Shown in pieces: positions 42,101 through 54,400 of a stretch of 64,000 nucleotides of DNA. Origin of the DNA: Beaufortia kweichowensis (taxonomy: Eukaryota > Chordata > Actinopteri > Cypriniformes > Gastromyzontidae); assembly GCA_019155185.1 (NCBI GenBank), contig CM032811.1:10374075-10438074 (forward strand), in the 5' to 3' direction. A model generated the notes under the pieces. It saw nothing but the letters and a program-made list of their open reading frames with translations, was not told where the DNA came from and ran no database searches. The position numbers and the translations under genes were made by a program. The stretch's first letter is position 1, and each line of letters opens with the position of its first letter.

Positions 42101-45100
42101 GAACATTGGAACTAGGGAAAAAAATTAATTTAGCAAGCCAGGTTTAAATGGCCAGCATGCTGCTGGTGTGGTGAATCTCATGAAAGCATATCCATGTCAT
42201 GCTAAACCTTAAAATAAAATAACACATTATAAAATGAAATGTCATGAAAGCAATGCCACAATTAAAAATCTTGTGGGTCTCAAATTTTTCTGTAAGCAAA
42301 ATAGATTTTCTTATTTCTTTTGATTTTGAGGCCCAGAGATTTTGTTTTTTACCCTTTATGTTTTTTCAGACCCTTATGAGAAGTGTTGTAATCAAAGGTC
42401 TTGGTCAATTGAGGCCTAAGTGACAGATTTCTCAGTGTAAAGGGACTGAATGACTTTACACAGCTGAACATATTCTCTTTTACTCACCAGTCTTATGCAA
42501 GTGAGTACACAAAACAGAACAATGCCTGTTTAAAAAGCAGGTTTTGAAGCCTTAGTTATGTCAAATGGACTCATAATAAGGTAAACAGAAAAGAGTTTGA
42601 TATTGAAGGCACAAACAATAAAAAAGAAAATACAGGATGGCTTTTCTTCTTTTTTTACATCACTCCCTGTCAAACATATTTATCCAAACTTAACCATCAT
42701 TATTATGCAAATCCAATCATATGATTTGGCGTGGGACCAATACTGTCTGACATCAAGGAACTGCAAACTAAAATAGATAACTAAATGACATTTGAAAAAG
42801 ATAAACAAGTCCTTCCTTATCTACATACTAGAGAGAAATGATAGTTCCTGCACACTGTGAATGTAGCACATAATATTTTGTCAAAATGATAATTTGATCC
42901 AAACTTTTGGGCGAACGCAATGACATGCTATACCATAAAAGTACAATTTTTAATGCAGTACAATAAATGTTACATTTGTAATGAAAATGCTATTTGGTAT
43001 ATTCTCATGCATAGTCAATGCTGGCTTGACAACGACCAATGGCAGATGTACCTGTGAGCGGCAGAGGAAATACACTGCTGCTCTGAAGTAACACCCTTCT
43101 GTTTTGTCCAGTAAGAAACAAGTACAACTGGTTTTCACGGAAGCACTTGTGTTTACCAGCAAACAGACGTTTTTAAACACATTTTTCAGGATGGACTGAA
43201 ACAACAATTTGTCATACTCCCATATACTGCAACAACTTCTAAAATGTTTTCACCTCATAAATATACTGTACTGCTTCTCCATGACATTCTTCATAATCCT
43301 TGAAGAATTAAAGACTTAGTTCACCCACATATTTAAATCATCATCATCTACTCTGTTACAATTTCAATTAAATCTAGAAGAACAGATATGATACACAGGT
43401 GTTGATTTCTGTACTTCAAACCAACTGCATATCAAAATGAAAATATACATTCCAATATATCACATGCTGCGTTTCACTCCACGCATTCTCCTGACACTGC
43501 AAAACAAGTTAGCACACCAGTTAGCACAAACAAGGTTGTGTAAGTTACTTTGTGTTTATATCTAAGTTTTCCCTATTAAGACCTTTTGACTCAACTGGTA
43601 ATCTGAGCTGTTGCTGTTGTCATGTCGTGTTTACAAAAACGTTAGTCCTTGTTGTGCAATGGCTACCGTCTTGCATGCAATGTCCTAGAAGGTCACTAGT
43701 GCTTTATGGATGCTCCCTTGATTACCCCCATTTCATGACCACTCTATTCTAAAAGGCCAGCTGTTTCCTATACTCGGAGCTGGGAATGTGTCTGATAGCA
43801 ATTCTTTACCACATTATTAAAGTTAGCCAGCCACGCTGGAAATTTTGTATTTGATGGGCACTATGACTAGTATTTTATATTAACCCTATACAGTAGCCTA
43901 TTTTTTGATAATCCAACTAAATAAGAATTTCAAACATTTACTTATTTTCTTATTTGATTTTTAGCTTTTTTAGAAAGACACATGGACACTGTTATGTAAG
44001 TTGTACAAATTCAAAACATGAATACATTATAAACATATTTTCCTGAGCCAAATTCAAAATACCATGTAGTGCCATGCCTCACCAATTGAGATACACTATG
44101 CAAATGTGCAAAATTGCAACATTGTTTGGCAACCAAAAAACCTACAGTTAAATAAAAAGCTCATATTATAATCTAGGAAGCCATCTACACTAGAAACACC
44201 CATGCAATACAGTTAAACAATACAGAAATTTGTACAGCTTTTGGCCTGATGTTTGTTTTTTCAATATCACACCACAAATATTTAATCACCACCGAGTAAA
44301 TACTTTCATACCACCTGATTGTCTGATGTCAGTACTAAAGAAGAATGTAGCTGTATGTGTGGAATATATAATATATAGACTAACTAGGACTTACTAGGAC
44401 CAATAATGGACAGCTTTCTTAAGGAGCACCAAACAGGCAATAAAATTGAGACTAAATAAGAGAAACCCGGACGTGAATCAGCTTGCTTTGCTTGATTCAC
44501 CCAGCCCTGCGAGAAACCGTCAGCCATCCTAATCCACATTCATACACGCATAAATAGGCCAGTATCTCTGTATGTTGTCCAGAAGAACCTGCTCAGCCAC
44601 ACCAGCCGTTACCATTTTATGCTGGATCTATTTTTCTCATTCTGTATTTCCTGCTCTCTCGTAACCATCCCCTTCTCCAGCACCAAGACTAATTTGAGCT
44701 GTTGGAATGAGGCCAGTGCATAAAGCAAATGCATCACATGCGAGCTAAGAACAAATAGTCTCATAAAAAACACAATAAATGCACTGCAGGCCTGCTATGG
44801 CTTAATAGTCCTATAAAAACTCAATAAACGCAAACAATGATGATGATGGTAGTGCTAGTTCACAGACAATCTCTGTAGTATCTGAAGGTTTTGTTGTGAC
44901 TTTCTGTTTCTGTTATTCATTAACTACTGCTTTCTCTAAGCATGTTTCTTGCAGTCAAAGTCCATGTTTCTAAAATACAGCTCACATTCTGCATTAACTG
45001 CAACTCATTTCAAAAGTGTTGCCCATAATGGCGTGCGAGACAAGTGTGAGACAAATGTCTTCATGAGGTGCGTAACAGGCGTTATTACTTCACTGCGAGT

Positions 45101-48100
45101 ATTGCAAATCCCCTCTGCACCCCTCGAAGTCATAAGTGGTCGTGCAAGGCCAGATACATGTTTAATTTAAGACGAATGTTACATAATCCAGGGTCAGGTT
45201 GTTGCATCAGGGTTGGGACGGTGCCTATGGGAAAAGTCAAACAAAAACACAAACGAAACGATAGTGATAGGATCGAAAAAAAATGACATCACAGTCGCCA
45301 TAGGATTACCTAACATGCCCTGTAATTGAGGCCATGTGTGGCGCAGAATTCTGAGCGCCAACTTCTGCCGTGCCTTGCAAGTGTAACCTGAGGGTTTTAC
45401 TTTTTGTCTTGGATACTGCAAAAACAAAAGTCTGACGTCAAGCAAAACCCTCCGAAATAGTTCCAACTCTGGCTTAAATACTGATCATTTACCCAGCCAG
45501 GATTCTTATGATTCAAATTAGACACAGACTGAACTCCTTACAGACCCTGAAAATAAAATCCGTCCGCTGTCAACAATGTGCTGTACAACATCAAATGCCT
45601 CTCTTACATTCCTGCAATTCTAAATCATAGAACAACAAGTAAAGCCTGCAGACTGCATTTTTTACATTTGTAAAGGAAAATCTGCAGAATGGAAATAGAT
45701 AACGGTTAACTGAAATAGTACTATGCATTTATTGGTAGCTGAAAGTATTATCAATAATCCAAAAATGTAATAAACAAATGCAAAAACTGTGACGCTTCGG
45801 TGGAACGTGTTCGTGACAGAGATGGTGACAATGAATCTGTGAATCCAAAACAAAGACAAAAACAAACGTGATCTAATCTCTCTGATATCAGATTCAACAA
45901 ACAGACAGTCATGTAAATATTGTACTGGCCAAATATAATACTGTACTTGTTGTGTTCATTGTCACGTACACAAGGTAGTCATGGGTTCTGATCTGGAATA
46001 ACTGATGTAAGTGATAATACCAAACTAATAATAAGCTAATATCCAATTTCTGGTTTCTGTTTTGGTTTGAAGTAATGACTTCAGTTCTGTTTTGTTTATT
46101 TTCTAACCACATCTGGCCAAAACAAGCAGGTTAAACAATGCGGTTACTCATTCTGAGTCTTCAAAAAACATCTAAACTCCAGATGAGATTCAGTCATGTG
46201 ATGTTCAGAACACTCCCTCTAGTGGTTAAAATACTAAATATCATTCATGATCAAATGCACCACACACTCTAAAAAAGGACGTGTTCTTTTTTTTTAACAC
46301 ATCTGTTTTTAGAGTGCACATACCTGTAGGATCACAACCAAATTTTTCCTCAAAACTTATAAAGCTTTTGGACGTACCTCCTGAATTGAGAGCGTCGATC
46401 ATCTTCAGCACTGCCCTCCTCCTGCAGAAACAGAGAGAGAGAGAGATAAAATTAAATTAAATAAAAAAGTACACTCAACATACAACATAGTAGAATACAG
46501 TGTTATAGTATAACATTTAATATACTGTAACAATACCTCAAATATCTGCAACTATACTGCACTATAAAGACAGAATTTAGCTTGGAGTAAGTCGAAGTTA
46601 AATTAGCATAAACATGAATTTTATTCTTAAGCCTTGTCTGTAAAACTGAGCCTGTACAATATAAAGCACTAAACTCTTTTTAAATTGTTCTGATGATCCT
46701 GGGCATCTACAAATCAAGAACTGCAAAAAAAAATAATTGACTTGGCATGGATGGACACTTTATACACATCATCGGTCAATAAAGTAGACAGGGATGTTTA
46801 ATCAAAACACCTTCTCCATCTGTGATCTCATTACGGAAGCGGATCTTTTGTCTTCTTACTAATGATGTGCCAAGCCTGCTTATCTTTAAAGGACTGCAGA
46901 CAGCTCATATAGCCCTGTCTTCCCATGTCTGTTATCGTGCAAAAGTAAACTTTCACACTTTTATATTAGCTAAAATCTGAGACAAATATCCGTAGACACA
47001 CGCAACAAATCAAATATACAATGAGGGTGTGTCCTTCCTCTTTTTTTCTACTAGTCAGTTTATCAGGCCCAAAGTTAAGGTTTCGACTTCCCTGTCTATA
47101 TTTCCTGAAAAAAATCTTTAAAAAAAAACGTGACCTTCAAATGAGCACTATTACCTCAATGGTGAATAATACATTACAGTAAATTTGATGTTTAAGTTCG
47201 CAAGACATAATCTCAATGGTTAACAAATGATGTACTGACATCACCAGCACCATAGTAGTAGGCACGAAACATGATCTAGACTACAATTATGTTATGGATC
47301 CATATGTTTTGTGCCAACAAAAACTGGCAATGCACTAATATGAGTTCTCATATTTAGGAACCAATATATGGTGTCTGCCGAAGTATATTGCTTTAGTAAT
47401 TTCTTGACAATATTATCGTGTGGAAACAACAACGTAACACATCACCAACCATTTGTTTAAATACATTTGAGAAACTGACTAATTTGCCAACCAAATGCTA
47501 GCTTTTAGCATTTCACTTGTGCAGGCAGATGTATCCCAAACAGTGTCAAGTCTGTACTAATAAGGCTGTCTGGGAGAAGTTCACTGAGGACATTTTTTCA
47601 GAAAAACCTTGAGGCATCTCACAAGATGACTCACATGGGCTTCAATGAAGTCACATGTCAAGCAGAATGTAACAGGGAATAATGAGCCCATTTCAACCTG
47701 ATTTTCAAATTGCCTACAGTTTTTACAAGGTCTGGTGAGCTTAGCCATTTATTCCATTTAGGAGGACTCATCTGTTTATCTTAAGGTGAATTATGTGAGG
47801 CGTAGTCAACTCAATTTGGAACTCATGCTGGTAAAAGAATGTTCAGTTTCTCCTGCATGCTGCATATTTTGAAATGCTACACTGAAATCCATGTAAAGAA
47901 AACAAGATGACAGCTGAAACACTGAATTTATTATAAGGTATCCTGATAACCTACTACCCAACATGTGCAGTTTACCACACTGCGCACTGCATGTATCCCA
48001 CAATGATCAACCAAAATTAAAATGCAATACAACAGTTTTATTTTCAAGATGAACTGGTTGGCACTCACTTAATATGCAAGTCAGTGAGGTCATGTGATAT

Positions 48101-49451
48101 ACTGTTAGAAATGCTATACTGAAAAGACAGTTGCATGTAGTCTATATTGTTCGTTATGCAGCACCAGTGGTCCATTTCCAACAGGGCCACAAACTTACAG
48201 ACAAATTAAACTCAAACTCTAAGATTCTTTTCATTTTAATTGAACAGGACAGATTACGTTACAGAAACATGCTACATTACTGATATATTAGAGTTAGGAG
48301 AGTATCCTTCTGTCACTGGGTATTAGCCCTTGTGGTATTTATGACATGACAAAACGTGACATGAGCTTCACAGAACTAACCCACTTTTTATACACCACCT
48401 CACCCAGTCATCAAACATATTCATCTGAGCAAAACTCAAAATTATCGAAAGACACAAGATATAATTACAGTCTTCAGTGTTGACACCTATTCAGTCTTAT
48501 TACCTGAGGGGTCTGCCAAAAGTTAACTATGACACTTTACCCAAAAATGTATTCAAAATGCTTACTACTGTTTAAAATGTTTACTGTTACTGCATACTTG
48601 TTCACTTACTATTTTACAAAATAGGCTATATTTGACTATGAATATAGTATTGTTTTCCAATAATTATCTTTAATTTCTGAGAATGTTTCAGAAAGCACAT
48701 GTGAAAGCTGTGACGGTTCATGTCAACACAGACCCACATTGTGTGAGATACAGTCAGTAAAACACAAATCTTAAGAAAACCTAAGGAAATTCACAAATGA
48801 TGAAGTGGTGGAAACACACAGGACTACTTTATCAAACTGCAAATGTTGATGCTGCAGCAACAAATTTATCAAATGTACACAAATGAGCTGATAATCACAA
48901 GATAATATATTAAATATATCAAATTTTATACTGTATGAATAACTAAATAATTGCTTGGTGAGCTTAAACAAGAAATAATCCATCCTATTTTGTAATAATT
49001 ACATTTTAATTCATCAATTAAATTAAACTAAACTGAACAGAGTAACAGAGTCTCTGGGGTCCAGATGTCACTGCACATGCACTAAAGATTAGCAGGAGCT
49101 AGCAAGCATACTAGCGATTATCTCACAAAACTGCTAAAAATGACTACTTGTTTTAGACATATTTTCCTAAAATAACATTTTAGTGGTGTACATAATATCT
49201 ATACATATCAGGCACGAAACTGTATTCGTTTATATATGATAAAGTGTAACCGGCTGTATGTCTATGGTTGATAAGCTCAGTAAGGGTCAGCGCATGCGCA
49301 CACACAGTTAACACCCGAGCTGCTGCTACCGTTCAGAAATGCATACAATCATTTAATAACTGGAAACAAACCGGATAAGAAAACTCACCGACACACATGG
49401 ACTGGAGGTTGTACTAGGGGTTGGCGACCGTTGTACGGTGACCAGCGCCAT
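30104..49451 (-). CDS. ssh2: ssh2, Slingshot protein phosphatase 2 (complete, canonical start)
   Basis: Coding exons, 5' to 3' on minus: 49451-49389, 46421-46378, 37429-37317, 36718-36654, 36570-36449, 36368-36303, 36205-36140, 36057-35863, 34315-34222, 34005-33877, 33778-33732, 33631-33485, 33269-33069, 32628-31758, 31342-30104. All are phase-consistent and give 1153 residues (human SSH2 is 1423; the disordered tail is shorter). The protein begins MALVTVQRSPTPSTTSSPCV. An actin-binding and pleckstrin-like region follows, then the DEK-C domain (TERLIKTRLREIMMQKDLEN), then the dual-specificity phosphatase domain with HCKMGVSRSAST. The catalytic cysteine is about residue 394, beside human C392, and the arginine is intact. 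The tail ends KSVTAFYNTM, as in SSH2. Slingshots dephosphorylate and activate cofilin/ADF, driving F-actin turnover. Conserved serine clusters such as LWRSHSDSDLSD follow the catalytic domain. The tail and the slc6a4 side favour SSH2 over SSH1. Confidence 0.95.
34381..34493 (-). repeat. Degenerate fish tRNA-type SINE in an ssh2 intron
   Basis: The plus-strand wording CAAGCTCATGAGTTTAATTCC, then ATACACAAAAATGCAGAGCT, GAATGTATTAAATTGCTTCG and ATAGCATCTAACAAATGC parallels the B-box-to-tail part of the teleost SINE whose tail is GTAAGTCGCTTTGGATAAAA. Orientation is uncertain because of decay. Confidence 0.5.
34965..35156. mobile_element. Partial copy of the CCCTGTCTGTGAAAAC-ended MITE
   Basis: TTCTACATAAAATCATCCTA, GAAATCAAACTTTGATGCTT and the terminus TAGCCTGGTTTTCACAGACA match the intact element at 57,674-57,874 in the same orientation. 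The left inverted repeat is missing. Confidence 0.8.
37430..41302 (-). other. ssh2 intron between the alternative first exon and the common exon
   Basis: No exon was recognised. A GC-richer patch near 38,690-38,790 carries no supported reading frame with splice sites. GA-rich tracts occur around 38,895-38,925 and 39,138-39,156. Confidence 0.6.
41303..41430 (-). CDS. ssh2: Alternative first coding exon of ssh2
   Basis: An ATG at 41430 opens 42 codons (MTLESVAVTESSTARGFCSC, then CGAKIMPYFSDNAVASQNQI, then NQ) plus two bases, ending at a GTAAGTG donor. The two-base overhang CT joins the exon at 37429, which starts T ATC AGC, in frame (L-I-S-E-N-F-L). This would replace the canonical first 35 residues. 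The surrounding 41,280-42,060 is GC- and CpG-rich, as a promoter would be. The peptide is not low complexity and keeps a CxCC cluster. I cannot confirm use without transcripts. Confidence 0.7.
41431..46377 (-). other. ssh2 intron and putative internal promoter
   Basis: The first about 600 bases upstream of the alternative start are CpG-rich (about 41,431-42,060) and may be an internal promoter. The rest is AT-rich without recognised exons, apart from short repeat fragments, for example near 43,310-43,345 (TTAGTTCACCCACATA). Confidence 0.5.
46422..49388 (-). other. ssh2 intron 1
   Basis: Lies between the canonical first exon (donor GTGAG after 49389) and the 44-base second exon at 46421-46378. 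No other exon is seen, and the sequence is AT-rich. Confidence 0.7.
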
Positions 49452-49583
49452 TCAAGGTCCAGAAAGAAAAGATGTGAGAGACGACAGCAGCTAAACTCAC
49501 ATCATTTAGCGCGGCGGGTCAGAGGAAGATGTGTGCACCGTCTTCGAGGTCGCTCGCTTCTCCTGTTCGCTCTGCGCATGCGC
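49290..49583. promoter_or_regulatory. Two NRF1-type palindromes around ssh2 exon 1
   Basis: GCGCATGCGC occurs at 49290-49299, inside intron 1, and again at 49574-49583, 123 bases upstream of the ssh2 ATG. This is the perfect nuclear respiratory factor 1 palindrome, common in CpG-island vertebrate promoters. Their position marks the canonical ssh2 promoter. Confidence 0.6.
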
Positions 49584-51452
49584 GATGCGTACCAGCTGTC
49601 AAAGTACGAACAGTAACTTAATAAAAGGGTGAGGCATCATACTTAGCATTTAAGCTTTTTGAGCTGCTGATTCTTTTAAATGACGCGTTGCGATGACTGT
49701 AGCGTTTTATAACTGCCAGCTGAAAACACGTGTGAATCGTACACTGGCCTTATAAGGATGATTTATCCTAAAAGTATAGTTCACCTGAAAATATTATTTT
49801 TTTTCATTATTTACTCACCCTCATGTCGTTCAACACCTGTATGACATTCTTTTCATCTGTGAATATATTTTTAGAATAATAATACACAATATTAAATCAA
49901 ATAAAAATATCAAATAAAAGTAATATTTTGTAATCATTTAAGTTCTTCAAAGTAGCCTAACATTATCTAGATACATAGTTTTGCACAACCCGTTTCTCTC
50001 TACTAGTAGGTCTCCATAGGCCCCACTTAGACATTTAAATCTCACCTATAAAGTAAAGTAATAATAATACCATCTATATTTTCATATGTCTTGTTCTAGT
50101 GCCCAGTTTATAATAATCCTGAAACAATGATCACAGCAGTTCATAAGGGCATGGCAGTCTTTATCAAACAGCTTTAAATATAAACACTTGGACATCTTAA
50201 GAGATACATGATTACCTCATCATTAGGGAGCTGTGTTCAAGGAGACAGTAAACAATCCACACCCACAATGACTGATGCTGAGGTCATGTTTCAATGGGAG
50301 CTGTAATCTCTCCCTAACCATCCTCATTAAGACAGAGAACCAGACAACAACTGCCACTTTAAGATGCCTGACAACAACACTACAAACAATTAAGGATTTA
50401 AAGGGAAGGACCGCACATTTGTGTAGCTGAACGAAGAGAAGTTGTTTATATGTTTATATGTCAACCTTTAATAGTCTCCTGGGCTATGAGTCTAAGGACA
50501 AGGACAGACAAATACACAAATAAAGCAAAAATATAACTGACTATTAAAGACTTTGGAGAATTAAGTTTGACATTTAAAATTTGTTTAAACAATTATGTGT
50601 GTAGGTGTATGAGGGCAATGTTCTGCTAGGAGGTCATGGGACAGAAGATACTATCGGAATATGATGACTGTAGTGTTTCTACTTCATGTGTTGTCAGAAG
50701 GCCAAACAACTCATGAAGTCATATATATGATTTAGTTCATATTATTAGCTGTAAGGGGTCATGTCATGGAGAATTAGATTGTCTCAAAGTATAAATCTGT
50801 AAAAATAAAAAAACATACTGGACAAACATATGGACAGAAAAGAAAAGATTTTCATGTTTCTTTATTAGATTGATCGCAGTATTATTATGAAAAACTATGT
50901 AAACATGGTAAAGCAAAAATATTATAGTTTCTGTAATAAATTGTGAAAGTAATATAGCAGGAGGTTGTATTTGTGGTTGTAACTTTTACAGCGAATCTGA
51001 ATTTAAGAATAAGATGGATTATGTATTATATGTTTGTGTCTGTCATTGGGCAATTCCATGCAGATGTCAACCTTACCATGAAAAAACCCCAATGTTTTTA
51101 CCTTATGTTTTTATCATACTGATAGCTGAGATGTCAATATTTGGTGATTTTGGTGCTCACGTGATGATAAATTCTTTAAGATTTGTTTTTATTTTTTAAA
51201 GCATCAGTCACATCCACAACAGTCCATGCAGGTTTGAGATTACTGTGAAACTTTAAACGTTCTATTGCAGTATTCTACTTTATTGTGCAGTAAGTCTGTT
51301 AAATGACGTCATAGAAGCGAACACGCATTCGGTCAATCTAAGTTAGCAGAATTAAACAGGTTATCGAGCGATCAAGGTTTGTAGAAAGAAATCTATCGAC
51401 GACGTTCGACTAAAACACCCTGAATAGACAGAAAGTTTACAGTGTGTTTGCA
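49452..51452. other. Intergenic: ssh2 upstream region to the PIM-like gene
   Basis: ssh2 (-) and the PIM-like kinase (+) diverge from here. It contains the ssh2 promoter and, at about 49,769-49,870, a repeat copy with the ends TATAGTTCACCTGAAAAT and TCACCCTCATGTCGTTCAAC. No TATA-like box was singled out for the kinase gene, and no other gene is seen. Confidence 0.6.
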
Positions 51453-54400
51453 ATGTACTGTAAAATCGACAAAATGACTTTATCTTTGCCCGTCGCTAAA
51501 GTTAAAGAAGGAGACGAAATGACAGAGTTCGTGCTGCCTAACGCGGTGCTGCAACCCACCACACCTCCACCAGCAAAGGTCATGCACACCAACGTGACCA
51601 GTAATCCACAAGATGGTGGTAAAGAGGCTTTCAAACCTGGTAAAACGCATTTGTTACCTACTGTGGTAATTATTATCTTAACAATGTGTCATACCGATAT
51701 TTTTGCACCCAATCACGCAAAAAATCAAACACACACACACGTCTCCTTTCATCCCTGTTAAATATATTATAGTTAACATAAAAAATGACAAAAAATAAAA
51801 TGATGACTTTGCACATTTGCATGATTTTAATGCATATTTGTCTCTTGCATTATAAAATGTGCTGTTGTGCATATATGATGTAGTGTTAAAACTGAACAAG
51901 ATTTCTTCTAGGCCTAATTATTATTTCACAATTTCTACTTTATACTTATACTTGCTTTCAGGTCAGTTTTTTTATTATTTACTAGTATAAAATACTCAGA
52001 TAATCAGATACTTAGATTTTTAAAGTAACATCACAGTCTGTGTATTTTTTTGTTCATTCTGTATTCATTTTCAAATGATTTAAACTTATTTACTGTGAAC
52101 TATTGTAATTCTGAATTTTCTTTTTCATTTTAGATAAAATGGGAAAATCAATGAAGAAAAGAATAAGCAGATTCTTCCAGAAAGCATTGAAGTCAGTTAA
52201 GCGTCCCTTCAGTTGCTTCTGCAAGAAGAACAAAGTGACGCCTTTTGTGCCTCAACCACAGGCTGATGCCAGTCTGACCAATCCCAAGCTAGAGGATACA
52301 GTAAGAGAAGATGAACTGAAACGGACGGCTGGTGAGAGTGTTCCCTTGTTAAGGCCTGGCATTTCTCTAATGAAACTCAGGCTAAGGGGTGGTAGCCCTC
52401 CATTATATAACACTGAGAATGCTCCGGACAGTCAAAGACCAAAGCCTGGCACTGGTCTTGCAAATCCTATGGTAAAGGCTGGCACCATTACCAAAACAAC
52501 AACCACTGCAGCTGTTCCCCTGCGAAAGGCTGATGCCGAACCAGCTAATCCGAAGATGAAGGCTGATACCATCATCAAGGCTGGCGCTATTCCCAAGATA
52601 AAAGCGGACACCAAACAGGCCATTCCCCTGCCAAAGGCTGGCGCCATGCCTAAAAGGACGACTGATGCCATGAAGAAGGCTGGTGCCAATTTGGTCAATC
52701 CAAGGCTAAAGACTGGTGCCTTTACCAAAGTAAAAACTGGTGCCAATCTGGCCATTCCCTTGCCAAAGGCTGACACCAAGAAAGATAATATTAAACTGAA
52801 GATGAAAGCTGGCGCCATTCCCAAGATGAAGAGTGGCACTGATTCGCCCAGTCAGGGGATAGAAGCTGGTGCCATTCCCAAAATAAAGACTGGTGCTGAT
52901 TTGGCTAGTCAGGTCATAAAAGGTGGTGCCATTCCAAAGATAAAGAGTGGCGCTGGTTCGCCGAGTCAAGGGATAGAAGATGTTGCCATTCCCAAAATAA
53001 AGACTGGTGCTGATTCTGCTAGTCGGGTCATAGAAGATGGTGCCATTCCCAAGATGAAGAGTGGCGCTGATTTGGCCAGTCAGGTGGAAGAAGCTGGTGC
53101 TGTTCCCAAGATAAAGAGTGGCGCTGATTTGGCCAATCAGAAGATAAAAGCCGTTCCACAGAAGAAGAAGACTGTTGTCTTTCAAAAACAGATGGGTAAG
53201 TTTACTCAAAATGTATTTTTTTGCAATATACTCATAATTAATTTTATTAAAATATGCATTCATAGCTACTAAATGTTCATGATTTTATGTGTTTTTCAGT
53301 TCCTGTCCTGAAAGACTATTTTTATGACAAATCCAAATTGCTTGGAAAGGGTTCATTTGGCAGAGTCTTTGAAGGAACCCGTAAATCAGATGGCGAAAAG
53401 GTAATGCACTTGTTTCAACAAACACTGTGCTACTTTTGTCCACTTAATCGAAACACACTTTCAGTTATATGCAGAGTATCATGTGATCCAATATGCTCAG
53501 ATGAAATTAATTCTATCTCTTTGCAGGTCGCCATCAAGATTGCCTACCGACAGATAGGGGACAGATTTATTACAATTGTAAGTTGTCAAAATGAATTTAG
53601 TTATATATTAAATTTTCAATGTAAAAGGCTGTCAACTAATGTTTTGTTTTTCGTTTTCTCCAGCCTAAATCTACCGAGCATCTTCCTGCAGAAGTGGCAC
53701 TGCTGCTCATGCTCCAAAAAGGTCCCCCCAGCCCATATGTCATACAAATGTATGACTGGTGTAAGGATGCCAAACACTTGACCCTTGTCATGGAGTACCC
53801 CCATCCGTGCAAGAACTTGTTTTATTTCATTCGCACCAAAACCAAAGTGGACGAAACATTAACATTTCGCTTATGGATTCAAGCAGTGAAAGCAGTGGAG
53901 CACTGCTTGAAGCTTGGCGTAGTTCATACAGACATTCATCCAGGCAACATCTTGGTGAACATAAACAGTTTGGAGCTGAAGTTGATTGACTTCGGGCTCG
54001 GTCAAATTGTTAAAAGTTCAGGCTACTATTCCGAAGAATATTTAGGTAAACTGGAATTTTTTTATAACATTGCAAACTGTAAAAACCTGCAGTTACTTGT
54101 TGATCATGTGAAATTACTCAACATGCAATGTCTTGCTTACAGGAGCTCCCTCCTACAGACCACCTGAGACCTTCACGAAGAATAAGTACTACGCCATGCC
54201 AACAAGCGTCTGGTTGTTGGGTACTGTCCTGTACGAGATGACGCATGGAGTCTTGCCCTTTCCTAACGCTGTGCTTCCATGTGCTAAAAACTTTAAGATT
54301 ACCAACAAAAACTTATCAAAAGGTAAGTGAAAAGTGCTAACAGTGTCTTTGGTGTGTTACATGGTCTTGACTAACCAGCTCTCTCCCAAAACGTCTACAG

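Noticed and set aside
52432..53263. Minus-strand open frames of 135 and 185 codons
   Set aside because: Antisense shadows of the in-frame coding repeats of the PIM-like kinase; no splice logic or family resemblance of their own.
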